Source of the DNA: Bacteroidales bacterium
GTDB lineage: Bacteria; Bacteroidota; Bacteroidia; Bacteroidales; UBA932
DNA: 64,000 bases
Reading direction: 5' to 3'
NCBI GenBank assembly: GCA_015060395.1
Contig: SUYP01000006.1
Coordinates: 48,479-112,478 of the forward strand
Below the pieces are notes generated by a model. That model did no database searches and was not told the DNA's origin. It saw nothing but the letters and a program-made list of their open reading frames with translations. A program made the translations under genes and the position numbers. Shown here one piece after another: positions 31,714-41,373 of this stretch (position 1 is the first letter of the stretch; each line of letters opens with the position of its first letter).

Positions 31714-34068
31714 ATGAAAGATACGACAAAGAAGAAGATCGTGAAATGGTTCTGGATCATATTCGGAGCCGGAGTAGTCAGTGTTGTCCTTCTGCTTGCG
31801 GCAGTCTGGGCTTTCGCGGACATCCCTTCGTTCGAGGAACTTGAGAATCCGGACAGCAAGCTGGCCACTCAGGTGATATCCTCGGATGGTGAGGTACTTA
31901 CCACATTTCACATAGAAAACAGATCCTTCGTCAGCTATGAGGAACTGTCTCCAAACATCGTCAATGCGGCGGTGGCCACAGAGGACGAGCGTTTCTACAG
32001 GCATTCGGGAATAGACTTCGAGAGTCTTGCCAGGGTGCTTGTCAAGACAGTCCTGAGCAGCGATTCAAGCCAGGGCGGAGGAAGTACCATAACCCAGCAG
32101 CTTGCCAAGACCCTCTATCCGCGTGAGGATGTCAGCAGCAAGATACCGGGAGTATCGACCCTCAAGATGGTGTGGATCAAGCTCAAGGAGTGGATTACAG
32201 CTGTCAAGCTTGAGCGCAATTACACCAAGGACGAGATTATGACTATGTATATGAATCAGATCTTCTTCGGAAGCAATGCATACGGAATCAAGGCCGCGGC
32301 TCAGACTTTCTTCGGCAAGAATCCGATAGATCTGACTGTGGAAGAGGCGGCCACCCTTGTCGGAATGGTCAACAAGCCGACAAGATACAATCCGGCCCTG
32401 AATCCGGACAAGTCTCTTGCACGAAGGAATCTCGTCATATCGCGTATGGAGAAGAACGGATTCCTTACAGAAGAACAGCGTGATTCGATACAGCAGATCC
32501 CTATCACTCTCTCCTACCAGATCCAGGATCATAATGCCGGCGTAGGTCCTTATTTCAGGGATATGCTCCGCCGTACTATGAATGCTAAGAAACCGAAGAA
32601 ATCATCTTACAGTCAGTATGAGGACTATGTTGTTGATTCTCTCCTTTGGGCGGACGACCAGCTCTACGGATGGCTCAACAAGAACAAGAAGGCTGACGGA
32701 ACGGAGTATAACCTTGACAAGGATGGACTGAGGATATATACGACCATAGATTCGCGTATGCAGAAATACGCGGAGGAGGCAGTTGCCGAGCATCTTGGCA
32801 AGGATCTGCAGAAGAGCTTCTGGAGGGACCTTAAATGGAAGACCAACAAGCCTTTCTCAAATGATGTCGATCAGCAGACCATAGACCAGCTTATGAAGCA
32901 GGCCAGGCGTTGGAGCGACCGCTACCGTATTATGAAGAATAACGGTGCTTCAGAATCGGAAATACGCAAGAGTTTTGACGAACCTGTCAAGATGAGGGTC
33001 TTCTCGTGGAATAGAAAGGGATATATCGACACTGTGATGACTCCTAACGATTCCATAAAATATTACAAGTCACATCTTCGCGCTGCCTTTATGGCCATAG
33101 AGCCTGAGACGGGACATATCAAGGCATACGTCGGAGGACCTAACTACCGTTATTTCAAATATGACAATGTCCGTCAGGGCAAGCGTCAGGTGGGATCTAC
33201 CATCAAGCCTTTCCTTTATACCCTTGCAATGCAGGAGGGAATGAGTCCTTGTGACAAGGTGGTGAATGTGCCTCAGACCTTCATCGTGAATGAGGATGAG
33301 ACCTGGACACCGGCAAGTACGGACAAGGATGAATGGATCGGTCAGACCGTTACCCTCAAGTGGGGCCTGACAAAGAGTTCCAATAATATTTCCGCATATC
33401 TGATGAAGCAGTACGGACCGGAAGCAATGGTGGAAATGATGCGCAAGATGGGCATCGGATGTTTCCTCGATCCGGTCAACTCGCTCTGTGTGGGCGCAGC
33501 GGATATTACTGTATATGAGATGGTTGCGGCATATAACACCTTCCCTTCACGAGGAGTTTACGTCTCTCCGATGTTCGTGACAAGAATCGAGGACAGTATG
33601 GGCAATGTGCTCGGCGAGTTTACAAACAAGAAGCGTGAGGCGATCAGCGACTATACCGCATTCCTGATGGCGAACCTTATGCAGGGAGTCGTGAACAGCG
33701 GTACAGGTGCGAGATTGCGTTCAAAGTACGGTCTGAAGGGTGAGATTGCTGGAAAGACAGGAACAACCAATGACCAGTCTGACGGATGGTTCATCGGATA
33801 TACACCTTCTCTGACAGCTGGAGTATGGGTCGGAGCAGAAGACAGACAGGTACATTTCGAGTCTCTCGCCCTTGGTGGAGGATCGAATATGGCTCTTCCT
33901 ATCTGGGGACTCTTTATGCAGAAATGCCGTAAGGATCAGTCCCTCAAGATGGATGAGAACGAAACGTTTATGGCTCCTCCGGGCATTACCCTCAATCTCA
34001 ATTGCGACGGAAGTGATGCAGATGCCTCTGTAAAGGCAGAGGAAAGTACAGATTATTTCTTTGAATAG
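31714..34068 (+). CDS. mrcA: Class A penicillin-binding protein 1A (glycosyltransferase/transpeptidase)
   Basis: The 784-residue bifunctional wall synthase has one N-terminal membrane helix (IIFGAGVVSVVLLLAAVW). The GT51 glycosyltransferase has AVATEDERFYRHSGID and GGGSTITQQLAKTLYPRE. The transpeptidase shows SxxK in VGSTIKPFLYT, SxN in TKSSNNISAYL and KTGT in AGKTGTTNDQSDGWFIGY. It is the first gene of a plus-strand run with ddl and prmC. The gene symbol follows PBP1A usage (also called ponA). Confidence 0.95.
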   Translation: MKDTTKKKIVKWFWIIFGAGVVSVVLLLAAVWAFADIPSFEELENPDSKLATQVISSDGEVLTTFHIENRSFVSYEELSPNIVNAAVATEDERFYRHSGIDFESLARVLVKTVLSSDSSQGGGSTITQQLAKTLYPREDVSSKIPGVSTLKMVWIKLKEWITAVKLERNYTKDEIMTMYMNQIFFGSNAYGIKAAAQTFFGKNPIDLTVEEAATLVGMVNKPTRYNPALNPDKSLARRNLVISRMEKNGFLTEEQRDSIQQIPITLSYQIQDHNAGVGPYFRDMLRRTMNAKKPKKSSYSQYEDYVVDSLLWADDQLYGWLNKNKKADGTEYNLDKDGLRIYTTIDSRMQKYAEEAVAEHLGKDLQKSFWRDLKWKTNKPFSNDVDQQTIDQLMKQARRWSDRYRIMKNNGASESEIRKSFDEPVKMRVFSWNRKGYIDTVMTPNDSIKYYKSHLRAAFMAIEPETGHIKAYVGGPNYRYFKYDNVRQGKRQVGSTIKPFLYTLAMQEGMSPCDKVVNVPQTFIVNEDETWTPASTDKDEWIGQTVTLKWGLTKSSNNISAYLMKQYGPEAMVEMMRKMGIGCFLDPVNSLCVGAADITVYEMVAAYNTFPSRGVYVSPMFVTRIEDSMGNVLGEFTNKKREAISDYTAFLMANLMQGVVNSGTGARLRSKYGLKGEIAGKTGTTNDQSDGWFIGYTPSLTAGVWVGAEDRQVHFESLALGGGSNMALPIWGLFMQKCRKDQSLKMDENETFMAPPGITLNLNCDGSDADASVKAEESTDYFFE

Positions 34069-34072
34069 GACA

Positions 34073-35080
34073 ATGAAGAATATTGCAGTAATATATGGCA
34101 GTGATTCCTCCGAGTGGGAGGTGTCTGTGCGAAGCGGTGAATTCACTGCTTCGCAGATTGACGGAACAAGGTATAATGTATATGAGGTCTTTGCAAGATA
34201 CGGCAGATGGACTCTGAGGGCATATAGAAAGGCCGGAGAAGCCAGAGTCACTGTTACAGAAGGATCGGTTCCAGTGGACAAGAATGACTTCTCGGTAAAT
34301 GTCGCTGGAGAAAAGATAAAGTTTGACTATGCATATATAATGCAGCACGGAACACCTGGCGAGAACGGCCTGATGCAGGGCTATCTCGAGATGCTCGGTA
34401 TTCCCCACAGCGGCTGCAATGCCTTCGTATCGGCCATAACTTTCGATAAATTCTCGTGCAAGAGCTATCTCAAGGATGTTGATTTCGTGAAGTGTGCCGA
34501 TGATATATTCCTTCGCAAGGGAGAACCTGTCGAAGGACTGGCTCAGAAGGCGGTGGAAAAGCTCGGGCTCCCGATGTTCGTCAAGCCTACAGATGGCGGA
34601 AGCAGCTTCGGAGTGACCAAGGTCAAGACCGTAGAGGACTTCGATAAGGCCGTAGAGTATGCCTTTTCAGAGGGCAATATGCTTATTGCGGAGGCTGCTG
34701 TCACTGGGCGTGAGCTTACTTGCGCAGTGTATTATGACGGAAAGGATTATGTTGCTCTTCCTGTCATAGAAATCCTTACTGACAATGAATTCTTCGATTA
34801 TGAGGCCAAATATAACGGCCACAGCAAGGAAGTCTGTCCGGCTCAGATTCCTGAAAGCCTGAAGGAAGAGATACAGGATACATCGAAGAAGATTTATGCG
34901 CATCTCGGATGTAGCGGCCTGGTAAGAGTCGATTACATAGCTTCGGAGGAGGGTCTTTACTTCCTTGAAGTCAACACTATACCGGGAATGACAGCTGCTT
35001 CTCTTGTGCCTCAGATGGTCCGTGCAGCCGGCCTTTCTATGACGGACTTCTTGTCCAGCATCATTGAGAATTCACTCTGA
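34073..35080 (+). CDS. ddl: D-alanine--D-alanine ligase
   Basis: The 335-residue ATP-grasp enzyme makes the D-Ala-D-Ala dipeptide for peptidoglycan. Motifs include HGTPGENGLMQGYLEMLGIPHSG, the ATP-grasp KPTDGGSSFGVTKV, and the metal-site FLEVNTIPGMTAASLVP. The ATG at 34073, 4 bp after the PBP1A stop, fits the N-terminus MKNIAVIYGSDSSEWEVS; the track TTG at 34061 overlaps the previous gene. The stop overlaps the prmC start by 1 bp, so all three genes form one unit. Confidence 0.95.
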   Translation: MKNIAVIYGSDSSEWEVSVRSGEFTASQIDGTRYNVYEVFARYGRWTLRAYRKAGEARVTVTEGSVPVDKNDFSVNVAGEKIKFDYAYIMQHGTPGENGLMQGYLEMLGIPHSGCNAFVSAITFDKFSCKSYLKDVDFVKCADDIFLRKGEPVEGLAQKAVEKLGLPMFVKPTDGGSSFGVTKVKTVEDFDKAVEYAFSEGNMLIAEAAVTGRELTCAVYYDGKDYVALPVIEILTDNEFFDYEAKYNGHSKEVCPAQIPESLKEEIQDTSKKIYAHLGCSGLVRVDYIASEEGLYFLEVNTIPGMTAASLVPQMVRAAGLSMTDFLSSIIENSL

Positions 35081-35982
35081 TGACCCTGAAGGAAGTCATA
35101 AAAGAAGGTATATCCGGACTCTCTGCGCTTTATCCCGAGCGGGAGGCGCGGGAGATGGTCCATATCTTTCTGGAACATTTTCTCGGCATATCGCGTCACA
35201 CTCATATCATAGAACCATATTACGAGGTGTCTGATGAGGACGCCGAGGCGATCCGTGATGCCTTCAGAAGGATGGCATCAGGTGAGCCTCTGCAATATGT
35301 TACAGGCAAGGCATATTTCTATGGCCGCGAATTCAATGTATCTCCTGATGTTCTGATTCCTCGTCCGGAGACTGAAATTCTTTGCAGGACTGTTCTTGAT
35401 GTGGCTGACAAGGAATTTAATACGCCAAGAATTCTGGATCTGTGTACGGGCAGCGGCTGTATAGCCTGGACGCTGGCACTGGAGATGCCTGGAGCACGGG
35501 TCACAGCATTGGATATTTCGGATGGAGCTCTTGCAATAGCTTCATCTCAGGATTTTGCTGATGAAATGTCCTGTACAGGCGCTCAGGCCCCGGATTTCAT
35601 CAAAGCTGATGTGCTTTCCTCTTATCCCGGCCTGGCCGTTGCTCCTGAGCAGAACGATGGCACTTCCTCTTCACAGTTTGATATCATAGTAAGCAATCCT
35701 CCATACGTAATGGAGTCCGAAAAGGCTCTGATGCGGCCGAATGTTCTGGAACACGAGCCTCATCTTGCACTCTTTGTTCCCGATGACGATCCGCTGCTAT
35801 TCTATCGTGCGGTTGCAGAATGGGCACTCCGATCTCTGAAACCCGGAGGTTTCGGTATCGTCGAAATCAACGAGGCTCTTGCCTTCGGCACAGAAGAAAT
35901 ATTCCGTAACCTGAGCTTCTCGGACGTCCATACCATAAAGGATCTCAATGACAGAGACCGCTTTGTCTTTTTCCGTAATTGA
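35080..35982 (+). CDS. prmC: Peptide chain release factor N5-glutamine methyltransferase
   Basis: The 300-residue SAM-dependent enzyme methylates the GGQ glutamine of release factors. The SAM-binding motif is ILDLCTGSGCIAWTLA, and the catalytic substrate motif is NPPYVMESE. The N-terminal helical domain has the typical LIPRPETEILC. A short insertion of variable residues (SSYPGLAVAPEQNDGTSS) precedes NPPY. The start overlaps the ddl stop; a strong terminator follows within a direct repeat. Confidence 0.94.
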   Translation: MTLKEVIKEGISGLSALYPEREAREMVHIFLEHFLGISRHTHIIEPYYEVSDEDAEAIRDAFRRMASGEPLQYVTGKAYFYGREFNVSPDVLIPRPETEILCRTVLDVADKEFNTPRILDLCTGSGCIAWTLALEMPGARVTALDISDGALAIASSQDFADEMSCTGAQAPDFIKADVLSSYPGLAVAPEQNDGTSSSQFDIIVSNPPYVMESEKALMRPNVLEHEPHLALFVPDDDPLLFYRAVAEWALRSLKPGGFGIVEINEALAFGTEEIFRNLSFSDVHTIKDLNDRDRFVFFRN

Positions 35983-35994
35983 TGTTCCACATAC

Positions 35995-36114
35995 CCGTGG
36001 AACAATTTGTCAGCTTTTTTCGATTTTTCGGACGAGTTTTTATGCCTTAATCGGCCTTTCACATTGGTGAGGGGCCGATTTTTTAAGATAGCCGAATACT
36101 TTTTGAGTAAACGG
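35995..36114 (+). repeat. Long direct repeat flanking the Rpn gene, left copy
   Basis: About 120 bp, starting near CCCGTGGAACAATTT and ending near TTTTTGAGTAAACGG. It matches 37082-37202 almost throughout, including an identical terminator hairpin and T-rich runs. It lies between prmC and the Rpn-type gene. Confidence 0.8.
36049..36086 (+). terminator. Terminator after prmC, inside the left repeat
   Basis: AATCGGCC pairs with GGCCGATT (8 bp, 16-nt loop), followed by TTTT. Confidence 0.85.
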
Positions 36115-36159
36115 ATCATCCTTTTGAACTTTGTCTCCGTTTAATTGTTATGATTGATT

Positions 36160-37050
36160 ATGGAGAATAATGCAAACGAGAATGTGGCTCAGCGGTATGT
36201 CGATATCCTGACCAATGCCGGTTTCAAGGCTCTTTTCGGCGATGAGGCGAACAAGGATGTGGTTATGTCTGTCATAAATGAATTTCTGCCGGAGCATCGT
36301 CAGGTGAGGACGATAGAATATCTTCCTACGGAACAGCAGGGACCGGTCATTTCTGTAAGTAAGGAATATCATTATGACTTTATGTGTCGTGATCGTTCCG
36401 GTTCTGTTTTCATCGTAGAGATGCAATGCTACAGCGAGCTTGGATGGTTTCAGCGTTGCGTCAGTTATGCCAGCCGTGCATACGACCGCCAGGTGAGAAG
36501 GGGAGATGGATATGATATAGCCCCGGTATATCTTATCGGTCTGATGGGAGTTCCGATTGAACATCATAATGCTGAATATTGGAGGAACCGATATATCTCT
36601 GAATATACATTTCGTGAAAAGTCTTGTGGTGAATTGCTGGCAGAAACAATATTTATTATATTTGCGGAGTTGGCAGGTTTTGATAAGCGACGTGAGGAAT
36701 GTCAGACCGAGCAGGACAGGATGCTTTACCTTCTGAAGAATGTCGGTCGCTTGAATGAACGTCCTCAGTGGCTTCAGAATGAGGTCTATGAGCGTTTCTT
36801 CCGCGCTTGTGAAATCTGTGCTTTCAATGAGGATAAACGTATTGAATACGAGAAAGATATGAATGATGAAAGACGTTTGAACGGAATGCTTCGCGCCAGT
36901 CGTGAGGAGGGACTTGAGGAAGGGCAGTTACAGGGTAAGGCAGAATTGCTTCTTAAGATGTATTCTAAGGGAATGAGTGAAGATGAAATTTCCTCTCTTT
37001 TGGATATGCCTCTCGAGATGGTGAAGAAATTGCTGGCGTCAGACGTATAG
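36160..37050 (+). CDS. Rpn family recombination-promoting nuclease / PD-(D/E)XK nuclease family putative transposase
   Basis: The 296-residue protein matches the Rpn/PDDEXK_2 family. It has the N-terminal TNAGFKALFGDEANKDVVMSVINEFL, the nuclease core YHYDFMCRDRSGSVFIVEMQC (D...ExQ pattern) and the following YASRAYDRQ. The C-terminus ends with a short helical repeat-like tail (SKGMSEDEISSLLDMPLEMVKKLL). E. coli Rpn proteins promote recA-independent recombination. The ATG at 36160 is chosen; the track start at 36154 is a TTG. Near-identical direct repeats bracket the gene, suggesting a unit able to move or recombine out. Confidence 0.9.
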   Translation: MENNANENVAQRYVDILTNAGFKALFGDEANKDVVMSVINEFLPEHRQVRTIEYLPTEQQGPVISVSKEYHYDFMCRDRSGSVFIVEMQCYSELGWFQRCVSYASRAYDRQVRRGDGYDIAPVYLIGLMGVPIEHHNAEYWRNRYISEYTFREKSCGELLAETIFIIFAELAGFDKRREECQTEQDRMLYLLKNVGRLNERPQWLQNEVYERFFRACEICAFNEDKRIEYEKDMNDERRLNGMLRASREEGLEEGQLQGKAELLLKMYSKGMSEDEISSLLDMPLEMVKKLLASDV

Positions 37051-37081
37051 TTATGACAGTTCGATAGTAGTCCGTAGAACC

Positions 37082-37202
37082 TCCGTGGAACAATTTATCT
37101 GTTTTTTTCGATTTTTCGAACGAATTTTTATGCTTAAATCGGCCTTTCACATTGGTGAGGGGCCGATTTTTTAAGATATCCGTATTTTATTTGAGTACAC
37201 GG
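37082..37202 (+). repeat. Long direct repeat flanking the Rpn gene, right copy
   Basis: This is the partner of 35995-36114. Both copies run from a CCGTGGAACAATTT-like start through GGCCTTTCACATTGGTGAGG to a TTTGAGTA.ACGG end, and both are followed by a GAACTTTG box before the next gene. Confidence 0.8.
37137..37172 (+). terminator. Terminator after the Rpn gene, inside the right repeat
   Basis: The AATCGGCC/GGCCGATT stem with following T-run is identical to the one after prmC. Confidence 0.85.
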
Positions 37203-37243
37203 CTATTTGTCCGGAACTTTGCATCGGATTAAAAGATGAAGAT

Positions 37244-38449
37244 ATGAAGACTTGTGTGAATGTCATTATGAATGCAGTTGCGACTGCCTTTCTGATGCTG
37301 TCCTGTGAGACGGTTCAGGTTGATGATGGGAGAGATGTCCGGGCAGATGCGGTCCGCTTGGAAGAGGTAGCGGAGATCCTTTCATTGCTGCCTTTGGAAA
37401 CGGCTCAGCTGAATGAGGTCTATGAAGCGGTGACCTCTTCTTCGGGCAATGGATATGATGAGGAATATACGATGAAGGATCTGTTTCAGAGGCCTGGTGC
37501 CGGGGTAGGAGACATTGATGTCAAGAGTTCTGAGAGTTATCAGGAACCATTGAGAGACTTGATCGAAGATTATCTCTATTCTATGCAGAATGTGAAATCC
37601 TCTTCTTCGGAAAAGGATCCGGAAGAGTTTCTGACTGCATTGATGGAGTCAGATGTACAGATATATTGGCCGTTTTCGGAAGAATGGGATGGAGAGACGA
37701 TGCCGGTCATCACATACGACCCTGAGGATGGCTCTGAAGTTAATGTGGGTTACAGATTGTGTGTTGATGACGATGGTTTCCGCCGTGTCGAGGAGGTGAT
37801 CGTGGATGAGGCGATGGCTGATGAGGTGCCGGTGTGGGTGGTGAACAGGAATTCAGACGCAGGCTTTACTAGTCTTGAGATGTTGAGAAGGGAAGATCCG
37901 GAGTGGGGAGAAGGCGGCGGAAACATTATCGTCAGGCCTCAGATAAATCCTGAAGTTAAGTCTGGAGAGTCTTATAAGGTTCTGGTACTTAGGGATTTCA
38001 AGGTGAACCGTAATTATGACACCTGGTTCGCCGGAGCATCAGAGTTTTTCGTGAAGATCGGCTATCTGGAGGATTTTACAGCTATGACTGAAGCGGAGAT
38101 GCGTCTTTACAATCCGATGATCACGGACTTTATGATCGTGGTCAGGCGCAGCCAAGTCGGTGTTCCGCAGAATTTCAATGCAGTCCTGATGACAGACTGG
38201 TCAGAGGATATAGAATGGTGTGCATTCCAGATAACGGAAGATGACGGAGGGACAAAGACGGAATGGTCCACCAAGGCAAAGGTCTTTGTTGAAGGTAAGA
38301 GCTATGGGTTTGAAATAAACATACCTCTCAATTCGAGGGATGATATAGTGTGGAGGGGACGTCTGGACTATAAATGGTTCGACCAGCTGAGCGGGGCCCC
38401 CGGTTCCTTCGGGGATGTGGAACTGGTTTTTGAAGTTCTGGAGTATTGA
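37244..38449 (+). CDS. Acidic lipoprotein of unknown function
   Basis: The 401-residue protein has a lipoprotein signal (about residues 1-20, ending FLMLSC) followed by an S/D/E-rich acidic region, fitting Bacteroidota surface lipoproteins. It is strongly acidic overall, and I recognise no catalytic motif. The C-terminal half alternates short hydrophobic strands (FFVKIGYLEDF, FMIVVRRSQV, FEINIPLNSRDDIVW), consistent with a beta-rich domain. It directly follows the right-hand copy of the Rpn repeats, so it may be cargo or simply a flank. Convergent with the U32 gene. Confidence 0.7.
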   Translation: MKTCVNVIMNAVATAFLMLSCETVQVDDGRDVRADAVRLEEVAEILSLLPLETAQLNEVYEAVTSSSGNGYDEEYTMKDLFQRPGAGVGDIDVKSSESYQEPLRDLIEDYLYSMQNVKSSSSEKDPEEFLTALMESDVQIYWPFSEEWDGETMPVITYDPEDGSEVNVGYRLCVDDDGFRRVEEVIVDEAMADEVPVWVVNRNSDAGFTSLEMLRREDPEWGEGGGNIIVRPQINPEVKSGESYKVLVLRDFKVNRNYDTWFAGASEFFVKIGYLEDFTAMTEAEMRLYNPMITDFMIVVRRSQVGVPQNFNAVLMTDWSEDIEWCAFQITEDDGGTKTEWSTKAKVFVEGKSYGFEINIPLNSRDDIVWRGRLDYKWFDQLSGAPGSFGDVELVFEVLEY

Positions 38450-38458
38450 AACAGGTTT

Positions 38459-40327
38459 TCAGGCCTCTGTCACCGTCATTTCGCAGGCCTTGCAGTCGAA
38501 ATGAAGAGCGAATCTCTGCCCGTTGTTCAGAAGGAATAGAGGCTTGGAAACCTTTGCCCCCTGATGTACCGGACACAGGCCGAGCTCATATCTGATGCAG
38601 TATCTGGTCCTCATCAGTTCGGCTGACCTGATCGGGTCGATTTCGTAGGCCTTGCCGATTTCCACGGCTCCGGCCTCTTGATAGATCCGATGCGAGATGT
38701 GATTGGAAATGTTGAATTTGTATGTGATGTCTTTCTGAGGAAGCGGTTTTGTTACTTTTCCCTGTTTTCTCAGAAGGATGTCCTTTTTGCCGCAAGGCTC
38801 ATTGTCGAGCATCTGGGCGAGGTCTCTTCTTATTCCGTTAAGAGATGCCGCACTCATAAACGGAAGCTGTCCCGGGTCATCTATAGAGATTTCAGTGAAT
38901 CGGTAGAGTGATGTCGATTTGCATATCTGCCTGCATATCATATCCCTCATCCTTTCGTAGTTTTCTGCAGTCTGACTGCCTGCATCGAAGGTGATGGAAA
39001 CAGCCCTTCCGTCTTCACTGGAAGCTGATGCTGTGCCCTTCCATCCATCTTCCTGCATCGTGAAAGATATGACTGCCTTCACTCTGATCTCCCTTGTGCA
39101 GTTCTTGCGCTCTATTTCTTTTTCAAAGGCTGCGTTGATGTTCCTGTATATCTTCGCGCCGATGAAGAGTGACGGAGTGCTTTTGCATCTGATGGTCTTG
39201 CCTTGGCATACGTCACCGCGGAATCCGGCTACCTTTCCGTCTTTTGTGACGAATGAAAAGCCGTCGCCGTTGTTCAGCATAATGTCTTTGCTTGTGAATT
39301 TCAAGCCGATTTCGGACTTGTCCCTGTTGAGGCTTGCTATACTGCCTATCTCTTCTCCCATTGACTTCGCGGCATCCATAGAGGCCCATCTGCCCCTTCT
39401 GCCGTCGATGAAAAGCTCTGTGTAGCCTCTGTTGAATGTCTTGGACGTGTCCGGAGTGAAGCCTCCGCTGACAGAACCGAAAGATCCTCTTTCGTAGTCG
39501 GACGGCCGTCTTGAAACTATCTCGTCGAGAGCGAGGGAATAGTCCCTTACTACATTTCTGACGTATGATTCGTTTTTCAGTCTTCCTTCGATCTTGAATG
39601 AAGTTATGCCGGCATCTGCCAGCTCCTCAATCCTGTCCCGCAGGTTGTAATCCTTTAATGAAAGCAGGGCCTTATCCTTGACCAGCACTTTCCCGTCCTG
39701 GTCAACAAGGTCATATCTTGACCTGCAGGCCTGGATGCAGGCACCTCTGTTTGCGCTCCTTCCGGCAATCTTTTCCGATAGGTAGCATTGGCCGCTATAG
39801 CATACGCAGAGGGCTCCGTGGACGAAGAACTCGAGTTCGCAGCTTGTTGCGGACCGGATGGCCTTTATCTGTTCCAGTGAAAGCTCTCTTTCGAGAATCA
39901 GTCTTGAAAAACCGAGGCTTTCCAGAAATGAGGCCTGTTCGGGTGTGCGGATAGCGCACTGTGTCGATGCGTGAAGAGGTATGTGGAAGTCGGCCTTCAT
40001 ATCACCCAGACCTTCCTGGGCCATCTTCAGCACTGCCATATCCTGGATGATCAGTGCATCGGCTCCGGCGTCCTGAACTGCAAGCATCTGCCTGTATGCA
40101 GCCTCAAGTTCGTCGTCATACAGGATGGTGTTGAGCGCGACAAAAATCCTGGCACCGAATTTATGGGCATAGCTGCACAGATTCCTTATATCCTCAATGG
40201 TGTTGCCTGCCGCCTGACGTGCTCCGAACTGCGGTCCGGCTATATACACAGCATCGGCACCGCAGTCGATTGCTGCGATGCCGATCTGTGCGTCTCTTGC
40301 CGGAGCAAGCAGTTCAAGCTGCCTCAT
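38459..40327 (-). CDS. Peptidase U32 family protein (RlhA/TrhP-like)
   Basis: The 622-residue protein starts with the family's ELLAPARDAQIGIAAIDCGADAVYIAG. It has the central signature ELEFFVHGALCVCYSGQCYLS with the cysteine cluster SANRGACIQACRSRYDL, then FKIEGRLKNESYV. A long C-terminal part follows. Family members were first called collagenases. Several are now known to hydroxylate rRNA or tRNA (RlhA, TrhP), and the length of about 620 residues resembles RlhA. Which substrate applies is unresolved. It starts 3 bp after the TPR gene, suggesting co-transcription. Confidence 0.88.
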   Translation of the reverse strand: MRQLELLAPARDAQIGIAAIDCGADAVYIAGPQFGARQAAGNTIEDIRNLCSYAHKFGARIFVALNTILYDDELEAAYRQMLAVQDAGADALIIQDMAVLKMAQEGLGDMKADFHIPLHASTQCAIRTPEQASFLESLGFSRLILERELSLEQIKAIRSATSCELEFFVHGALCVCYSGQCYLSEKIAGRSANRGACIQACRSRYDLVDQDGKVLVKDKALLSLKDYNLRDRIEELADAGITSFKIEGRLKNESYVRNVVRDYSLALDEIVSRRPSDYERGSFGSVSGGFTPDTSKTFNRGYTELFIDGRRGRWASMDAAKSMGEEIGSIASLNRDKSEIGLKFTSKDIMLNNGDGFSFVTKDGKVAGFRGDVCQGKTIRCKSTPSLFIGAKIYRNINAAFEKEIERKNCTREIRVKAVISFTMQEDGWKGTASASSEDGRAVSITFDAGSQTAENYERMRDMICRQICKSTSLYRFTEISIDDPGQLPFMSAASLNGIRRDLAQMLDNEPCGKKDILLRKQGKVTKPLPQKDITYKFNISNHISHRIYQEAGAVEIGKAYEIDPIRSAELMRTRYCIRYELGLCPVHQGAKVSKPLFLLNNGQRFALHFDCKACEMTVTEA

Positions 40328-40330
40328 CTG

Positions 40331-41272
40331 TTAGAGGGTCTTGAGCTGCTCCTGAGCTGTAGCACCGAACTGAGGATCGTTCACGATCTTCTCATAGTAC
40401 TCCTTAGCCTTTGCCTTGTTGCCTGCCTGCTGATAGAGAACAGCGATTGTGCAGATGATTCCGCCGGCATCCTTAGCATTAGGGGTTACCTCAAGATACT
40501 TCTCGTATGCAGCGATGCACTCGTCGTTCTTTCCGAGCTTCTGAAGTGCGCTTGCAGCAAGCTTGTATGCGTTGCCGTTCTCGAGAGCCTCGTTTGACTT
40601 GGCAGCGAAGTCGATCACTTCCTGATACTTCTTAGCCTTGCTTGAAGCCTGAGCCTTCTTGAGATAGATGTTTGAAAGAAGCTTTGCAGCATTCTCCTCT
40701 TCACCGTTAGCCTTTGCAGTCTCGAGTGCTGCGATAGACTCGTCAAGCTGACCTGCTCTCATATAAGCCTGTCCGAGCTGGATAGCTACTCCACCGTTTG
40801 CCGGATCCATTTCGAGAACTTTCGAGAAGTTTGCGATAGCTGTAGGATAATCCTTAGCCTTCATAGCTTCCTTACCTGCTGTGTTGTACTTGAGCATTTC
40901 GGTCTGGCCGATAAGTTCGCCTGCCTCGGCAGCGATCTCTGCCTCACCATAACCTTCAGCTACTTCCTTAGCCTGCTGGAATGCTGTCACAGCGCCGTCG
41001 AAATCCTTTGCGTTGTAGAGATCCTTGGCCATACTGAGGTATGCAGAACTGATCGCCTTCTTGCAGTTTGCAACAAGATCTGCACCTTCGTCTCCAAGAG
41101 CCTCACCCATTGTCAGAGCTGTCTTGAAATTTTCTACAGCTGCTGCATTGTTGCCCATCTGGAGCTCCATAGCACCATTGTTGTAAGCTTCAGTTGCCTG
41201 ATTGATGTCCTGAGCTGACATCACTCCAGCTGTCATTGCGACTGCTGCAAAAAAGAGGATAATTTTCTTCAT
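40331..41272 (-). CDS. Secreted tetratricopeptide repeat protein
   Basis: The 313-residue protein has a signal peptide (MKKIILFFAAVAMTAGVMSAQD) and about six TPR units, for example AIANFSKVLEMDPANGGVAIQLGQAY and CIAAYEKYLEVTPNAKDA. It is probably a periplasmic scaffold; partners are unknown. The ATG at 41272 is preferred to the TTG at 41284 in the track. The base composition is codon-biased and uniform, consistent with good expression. It lies upstream of the U32 gene on the same strand and is divergent from the M16-like gene. Confidence 0.88.
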   Translation of the reverse strand: MKKIILFFAAVAMTAGVMSAQDINQATEAYNNGAMELQMGNNAAAVENFKTALTMGEALGDEGADLVANCKKAISSAYLSMAKDLYNAKDFDGAVTAFQQAKEVAEGYGEAEIAAEAGELIGQTEMLKYNTAGKEAMKAKDYPTAIANFSKVLEMDPANGGVAIQLGQAYMRAGQLDESIAALETAKANGEEENAAKLLSNIYLKKAQASSKAKKYQEVIDFAAKSNEALENGNAYKLAASALQKLGKNDECIAAYEKYLEVTPNAKDAGGIICTIAVLYQQAGNKAKAKEYYEKIVNDPQFGATAQEQLKTL

Positions 41273-41323
41273 ACTTTTATTCAATTTGTTTGACGTTAAT
41301 ATTCATAATTCCACGTAAGATGC

Positions 41324-41352
41324 AAAAATAGGAATTTTTTATCGTATTTTTG
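41324..41352. promoter_or_regulatory. Back-to-back -7 boxes between TPR and M16-like genes
   Basis: TATTTTTG occurs on the minus strand at 41324-41331 (for the TPR gene) and on the plus strand at 41345-41352 (for the M16-like gene), both at sensible distances from the starts. Confidence 0.6.
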
Positions 41353-41373
41353 CAATCTGCAACATTAAATATT

